Positions 35,301-38,451 of a stretch of DNA of 38,451 bases are shown here, piece by piece. How positions within the stretch are numbered: the stretch's first letter is position 1; each line of letters opens with the position of its first letter. The position numbers and the translations under genes are program-made. A model generated the notes under the pieces. The model was not told where the DNA came from and made no database searches. It worked only from the letters and a program-made list of their open reading frames with translations. The DNA lies in assembly GCA_029820295.1 (NCBI GenBank), contig JALGVA010000032.1, positions 1-38,451 on the forward strand, written 5' to 3'. This DNA is from Candidatus Zipacnadia bacterium (GTDB lineage Bacteria; Armatimonadota; Zipacnadia; Zipacnadales; UBA5352).

Positions 35301-36596
35301 GCCACGCGCGGGCGCGAGTTCGCGAAGGGCCGCCACCTGCGCCCGCTGACCATCGACAGCGAGTCGCGGCGCACGATGCTCATCCCCAATATGAGCACGC
35401 ACGCCGACGCGCTGGCCGCGGCCTTCCGCGCGCAGGGGATGCCCGCCGAGGTGCTGCCCGAGCCCGACGAGGAGACGCTCATGTGGGGGCGGCGCTACAC
35501 CTCGGGCAAGGAGTGCTTCCCGGCCATCGTCACCACCGGCGACATGGTCAAGTTCGTCAAACGCCCGGACTTCGACCGCGACCGCTACGCCTTCTTCATG
35601 GGCGGCTCGGGCGGGCCGTGTCGCTTCGGGCAGTACAACACGCTGCAGCGCATGGTGCTCGACGACCTGGGCTTCGAGGACGTACCCATCTACGCCCCCC
35701 ATCAGGGCCGGCGCTTCTTCGACGACATGGGCATCGTCGGCCGCGACTTCCTGCGCGTGGCCTGGCGGGGCATGGTGGCGGCGGACATGCTCTTCAAGGC
35801 GCTGCTCGAGCTGCGCCCCTACGAGGTCGAACCCGGCGCCGCCGAGGCCGCCCATCAGGAGAGCCTTGACGACCTGGTGGCGACCATCGAGGGGCAGGGC
35901 GACCTGGTGCAGTCGATGGTGCGCGCGCGCAGGCGCTTCGACGCGGTCGCCATCGACCGCTCGACGCCGCGGCCGGTGATCGGCCTGTCGGGCGAGTTCT
36001 ACGTGCGCGCCAACGCCTTCAGCAACCAGCATGTGATCGACAGGATTGAGGCGCTGGGGGGCGAGGTGTGGATGGCGCCGGTCTACGAGTGGTTCCTCTA
36101 CCGCAACTACCGCCGCGACATGCGCGCGAGCCTGCACGGCGACCTGCTCTTCCGGGTAAAGAACCGCATCGAGGACGAGGTCATGACACGCGACGAACGC
36201 GCGCTGGCGCGACCCTTCGAGGGCCTGCTGCGCAACGCGCACGAGCCGACCACGGGGGAGGTTCTGGACATGGCGGGCTGCTACGTGCACCGCTCGTTCG
36301 AGGGCGAGGCGATCATGACCGTGGGCAAGGCCGTGGACTTCATCGAAAAGGGCCTGCACGGGGTGGTCAGCGTGATGCCCTTCACGTGCATGCCGGGGAC
36401 GATCTCACACGCGATCCTCAAGCGCGTGCGCACCGACTACGGCGACTTCCCGTTCCTGAACATGGTCTACGACGGGAACGAGCAGGCGACGGATCAGACG
36501 CGGCTCGAGGCGTTCATGCACCAGGCGACGCAGTTCATGCGTCGCAACGGCCCGATCCACGCCGACCGCGAGGAGCTCTCGGCTGCGAGTCACTGA
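32349..36596 (+). CDS. Fused acyl-CoA dehydratase activase (double BcrAD/BadFG-type ATPase with DUF2229 and HgdB-like region)
   Basis: 1415 residues. Two ASKHA activase domains in tandem: about 8-275 (YVGIDVGSVSVD) and 326-585 (YLGVDVGSISTN). Each keeps the cysteine pair that, in dimeric HgdC, binds the bridging [4Fe-4S] cluster: C137 (MCAAGTGSF) with C176 (GRCSVF), and C450 (VCAAGTGSF) with C490 (ERCTVF). A cysteine cluster follows (C607, C610, C614, C633), then a DUF2229 region from about 674 (VGIPRALLYFDLFPFWKAF) and a long part resembling the 2-hydroxyacyl-CoA dehydratase subunits. Known relatives use ATP to inject a low-potential electron into a dehydratase or reductase in anaerobes; the partner of this large form is not established. 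GGAGG lies 10 nt before ATG 32349. It stands alone behind its own promoter, with no dehydratase genes nearby. Confidence 0.93.
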   Translation: MSEVSSYYVGIDVGSVSVDIAVLDEQGAVVETKYIRHHGRPIQVAGAALRETVEGVGRECIRGVAATGNAGRLIAERINAAFVNEVVSQATATAALHPSVRTIIEIGGEDSKLIFLREAEGATGVIEVADFNMNAMCAAGTGSFLDQQAARMNLSIEEFGRTALESEHPPRVAGRCSVFAKSDMIHLQQMATPVKDIVAGLCYALVRNFKSTVGSARDLEPPVSFQGGVAANPGIVRAIHDVYELDEDALIIPEHFGAMGAIGAALHSIESGFPEVDLDRIAELEGHVSTAGRKERLEPLRLDRSVIHPSGIHRPEFAPGERVPAYLGVDVGSISTNLVVMDEEGRVLHKEYLMTAGRPIEAVRRALKLAGEAVGEMVEVRKACTTGSGRYLIADFIGADVVKNEITAQARGAIHLDPTVDTIFEIGGQDSKYISIDNTVVVDFTMNKVCAAGTGSFLEEQAEKLGISIREQFAAEALSADAPANLGERCTVFMESELLKHQQAGVGTPDLAAGLAYSIVYNYLNRVVEDRRVGDNIFFQGGTAFNHAVVAAFEQVTGKRITVPPHNENTGALGCACIAREHDDGAGSTFKGFDLSNVEYTIESFECTDCPNRCEINKVIVVGEEPMFYGDRCGKYDIRETAEDISHIPDLFRERERMLQRAYEPEGELPEDAPRVGIPRALLYFDLFPFWKAFFTELGARVVLSPRTNKRTVHRGAERSVAETCFPNKVNLGHVIDLLEGGEIDYLFLPSVINLACPDERMTDSFVCPYIQSVPYHIKSCLDFDDYDIELLEPYLWMAHGQRHVAGQLIEVARRIGADPRDVRRAVEVGWQAMERFQEQAQERGREVLAGLGEDERAIVVVSRSYNGCDPGANLEIPQKLRKMGVLAIPMDFLPLDEVELPTDWFNMYWRYGQKIMAAADIIADDGRLFPLYLTNFGCGPDSFIMQFFRERVGEKPTLIIEVDEHSADAGMITRCEAFLDSLDATRGREFAKGRHLRPLTIDSESRRTMLIPNMSTHADALAAAFRAQGMPAEVLPEPDEETLMWGRRYTSGKECFPAIVTTGDMVKFVKRPDFDRDRYAFFMGGSGGPCRFGQYNTLQRMVLDDLGFEDVPIYAPHQGRRFFDDMGIVGRDFLRVAWRGMVAADMLFKALLELRPYEVEPGAAEAAHQESLDDLVATIEGQGDLVQSMVRARRRFDAVAIDRSTPRPVIGLSGEFYVRANAFSNQHVIDRIEALGGEVWMAPVYEWFLYRNYRRDMRASLHGDLLFRVKNRIEDEVMTRDERALARPFEGLLRNAHEPTTGEVLDMAGCYVHRSFEGEAIMTVGKAVDFIEKGLHGVVSVMPFTCMPGTISHAILKRVRTDYGDFPFLNMVYDGNEQATDQTRLEAFMHQATQFMRRNGPIHADREELSAASH

Positions 36597-36666
36597 GGGG
36601 CGGATACTCGACGAGGATCGGCGAGGGCGAGGCCAGCACGGCCTGGCCCTTTGCGCGTACGCCGGC

Positions 36667-38163
36667 TCACGATCGTGCCCGCAGCAGTCGCCGCGCCAGT
36701 CGGAGCGCGTCCGCCCGCGTGGTGATGTCGCGGTCGGCGTAGGCCTCGGCGATGCGATCGAGCAGCTCGCCCACCAGCGGGCCCTCTTCGAGGTCCAGCT
36801 CAGCCATCAGCTCGTTGCCGTCGATGAGGGCCGGGCGTGCGCGCTGCTCGCGCAGCCACGCCAGGTAGCGCGCCAGCATGTCGTCGAAGATCTCGTAGAT
36901 GCGCCCGCGCTGCTCGAGCAGGCTGGCCGGGCCGCGGCACGCCGCGCGGTCGGCAGCCGCCAGCAGCAGCAGGCCCACCGACGCCGGCTCGGCGTCGCGC
37001 ATGAGCCGGCGTACCGCGCGCAGCGTCACCACATGCGCAAGCGCGCGCCCCTCCGCCTCCGCCGCCAGCCCCGCGTTCGCCAGCTCCAGCGGCCGCATGT
37101 GCAGGCGGATCATGCGCACCACCTGCCGGCGCAGGTGCGTGGGCAGGGACACGCGCTCGGCCATCTCCAGGAACGCCTCGGCGCCCGCGTCGGCATGGCC
37201 GACGAAGCGCACGTGCCCGTCCTCCACCGTGCGACACTCGGGCTTGCCGACGTCGTGAAAGAGCGCGGCCATGCGCACCGCCGCGCGGTTGCCCGAGTCC
37301 GCCGCCCACGCCCGCACCGCCTCGGCCGAGCGCGGCAGGACCAGCTCCGGCTCGTTGATGTAACGCTCGGCCTCATGCAGCGCCAGCAGCGTATGCCCGA
37401 GCACGTCGAGGTGGTGGTAGCCGCCCTGCTCGACGCCGCGCATGGTCGCCAGCGCCGGGAACAGGTCCTCGAGCGCGCCGATCTCCTCGGCGAGCTGGAT
37501 GGCGTCCGCGGCATGGGGCGCCGCGAAGAGCTTGAGCAGCTCCTGGCCGATGCGCTCCCCGGGCACGACCCACACGCCTGGTGCCAGCTCGCGCAGCCAT
37601 CGTGCGGTGTCGGCCTCGATGCCGAAGCCAAGTTCCGCCGCGAAGCGGAAACCGCGCAGCACGCGCAGAGGATCGGCCTCGAGCACTGCGCGCGAGGGCG
37701 CGCGCACCAGCCGCCGGTTGAGGTCATCGGCGCCGCCCGTGGGATCGACGAGATGCTCGGCGCCGCGCACGTCCCAGGCGATGGCGTTGATGCTGAAGTC
37801 GCGGGCGCGCAGGTCCTCCTCGAGGGTCGGCGCTCGCAGCTCGACGAAGTCGAGGTAGCCGGCCGGCTCTCCCGGCCGCAGGATCACGCGCGCGGTGGGG
37901 AAGTCCTCGTGCAGGATCACCACGCGCAGGTCGTGCTCGCGCGCGAAGCGTCGTGCCAGCTCGATCATGCCGCGGCCGGCCACGTCCCAGTCGCCGGCGT
38001 CACGCTCGAGCAGCACATCGCGCACCGCGCCGCCGACGAGGAAGACCTCCCGCCCCGTGGCAATCGCGAGCGACGACAGCTCACGACGCAGCGGCTCGGC
38101 CCGCCACGCCCGCTCGAGTGCGGCGACATCCGCGGCCTCGTGGCGCGCGCGTTCACAGGTCAT
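36667..38163 (-). CDS. tRNA nucleotidyltransferase (CCA-adding / poly(A) polymerase family) with HD domain
   Basis: 498 residues. Class II nucleotidyltransferase head: GGAVRD at 44-49 and the metal-binding DWD at 58-60, then RDFSINAIAW and the DPLRVLRGFRFAAELGF helix. Residues about 250-410 form an HD phosphohydrolase domain (H251, LFHDVGKPE with H303-D304). The enzyme should build or repair the CCA end of tRNAs; separate A-adding and CC-adding enzymes, and poly(A) polymerase, look alike at this level. The start ATG 38163 overlaps the end of the pseudouridine synthase gene by 11 nt, so the two RNA-modifying genes are coupled. Confidence 0.92.
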   Translation of the reverse strand: MTCERARHEAADVAALERAWRAEPLRRELSSLAIATGREVFLVGGAVRDVLLERDAGDWDVAGRGMIELARRFAREHDLRVVILHEDFPTARVILRPGEPAGYLDFVELRAPTLEEDLRARDFSINAIAWDVRGAEHLVDPTGGADDLNRRLVRAPSRAVLEADPLRVLRGFRFAAELGFGIEADTARWLRELAPGVWVVPGERIGQELLKLFAAPHAADAIQLAEEIGALEDLFPALATMRGVEQGGYHHLDVLGHTLLALHEAERYINEPELVLPRSAEAVRAWAADSGNRAAVRMAALFHDVGKPECRTVEDGHVRFVGHADAGAEAFLEMAERVSLPTHLRRQVVRMIRLHMRPLELANAGLAAEAEGRALAHVVTLRAVRRLMRDAEPASVGLLLLAAADRAACRGPASLLEQRGRIYEIFDDMLARYLAWLREQRARPALIDGNELMAELDLEEGPLVGELLDRIAEAYADRDITTRADALRLARRLLRARS

Positions 38164-38451
38164 CGTTCTCGATGGGGAGCCCGACCGCCTGGCGCAGCGC
38201 CCGCACCTGGGCCGGGGTCAGCGCCCGCACCTCGCCCAGCGACAGCTCGCCCAGCCGCAGCGGCCCCATGGCCACGCGCTTGAGGCGCCGCACCGGGTGG
38301 CCGATGGCCTCGCACATGCGCCGCACCTGGCGGTTGCGGCCCTCGGCGATGGTGATGCGCAGGCGGCTCTCTCCGCCGCCGGTGGCGACGAGCATCACCT
38401 CCGCCGGCTGCGTCGGGCCGTCGTCCAGCTCGACGCCCGAGCGCAGCGCCC
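38153..38451 (-). CDS. Pseudouridine synthase, RsuA/RluB family (N-terminal part missing)
   Basis: Only the last 98 or so codons are in the window; the frame is open to base 38451. The visible part reads LRSGVELDDG, then RLRITIAEGRNRQVRRMC and GHPVRRLKRVAMGPLRLGEL, the standard C-terminal motifs of RsuA/RluB/RluE/F enzymes, which convert single uridines in rRNA to pseudouridine. The catalytic aspartate (GRLD motif) and S4 domain would lie upstream, outside the window, so the exact target (16S or 23S) cannot be told. Confidence 0.92.
   Translation of the reverse strand, partial: ALRSGVELDDGPTQPAEVMLVATGGGESRLRITIAEGRNRQVRRMCEAIGHPVRRLKRVAMGPLRLGELSLGEVRALTPAQVRALRQAVGLPIENDDL

Noticed and set aside
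1-38451. Defence island, prophage, insertion sequence, tRNA or CRISPR array
   Set aside because: DarTG and the STAND gene are 25 kb apart with housekeeping genes between them; no integrase, transposase, att-like repeats, tRNA T-arm outside coding sequence or spaced direct repeats were seen by eye. A covariance-model tRNA scan was not possible here.

Overview
The window is high-GC DNA from a bacterium with genes packed on both strands and no rRNA, tRNA, phage, IS or CRISPR. Three tandem prepilin-like genes of the DUF1559 / H-X9-DG type, an orphan extracellular sugar-type solute-binding protein, a xylose-isomerase-like epimerase, a fused acyl-CoA dehydratase activase and vegetative promoters close to TTGACN-17-TATAAT together suggest the Armatimonadota or a neighbouring phylum of the Planctomycetes/Lentisphaerae type. 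This taxonomic call is inference from gene content; no marker gene settles it.

Layout. 1-1628 (+): two tandem paralogous amidohydrolases, the first cut by the window edge. 1647-3405 (-): a DarTG toxin-antitoxin pair, visibly lower in GC than its surroundings. 3442-7241 (-): rodA, a hypothetical protein with an internal duplication, and a secreted TPR/HEWGH metallopeptidase-like protein, probably one operon with DarTG downstream. 7440-9784 (-): three pseudopilins separated or ended by GC-rich hairpins. 9999-18961 (-): a four-gene membrane system made of a short FtsX-type permease, a zinc-ribbon-fused MacB/LolD-type ATPase, a 1672-residue fusion of an M28-peptidase-like ectodomain to an FtsX permease, and a multi-pass OPT-like transporter. 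19344-19913 (+): signal peptidase I. 19933-23466 (-): an operon of a HIT protein, a methionine-rich secreted protein and a solute-binding protein. 23695-28233 (+): a four-helix membrane protein, hisS, a zinc-ribbon membrane protein and aspS. 28246-32018 (-): a DUF4062-STAND-TPR protein and a sugar isomerase-like TIM barrel. 32349-36596 (+): a 1415-residue double activase. 36667-38451 (-): tRNA nucleotidyltransferase and the 3' end of an RsuA/RluB-type pseudouridine synthase.

The strongest candidate for an undescribed system is the 12057-18961 transporter. Its giant subunit carries an M28-like domain in which the zinc ligands and catalytic glutamates all appear to be replaced, so it looks like a substrate-binding pseudopeptidase built into a mechanotransmission-type ABC complex. 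The ATPase carries its own zinc ribbon, and the 196-nt leader before the giant gene holds two perfect, mutually exclusive hairpins. Other items of interest are the DUF4062-STAND protein and DarTG (both plausible phage defences), the methionine-rich protein, and an inverted repeat at the 5' end of darT.
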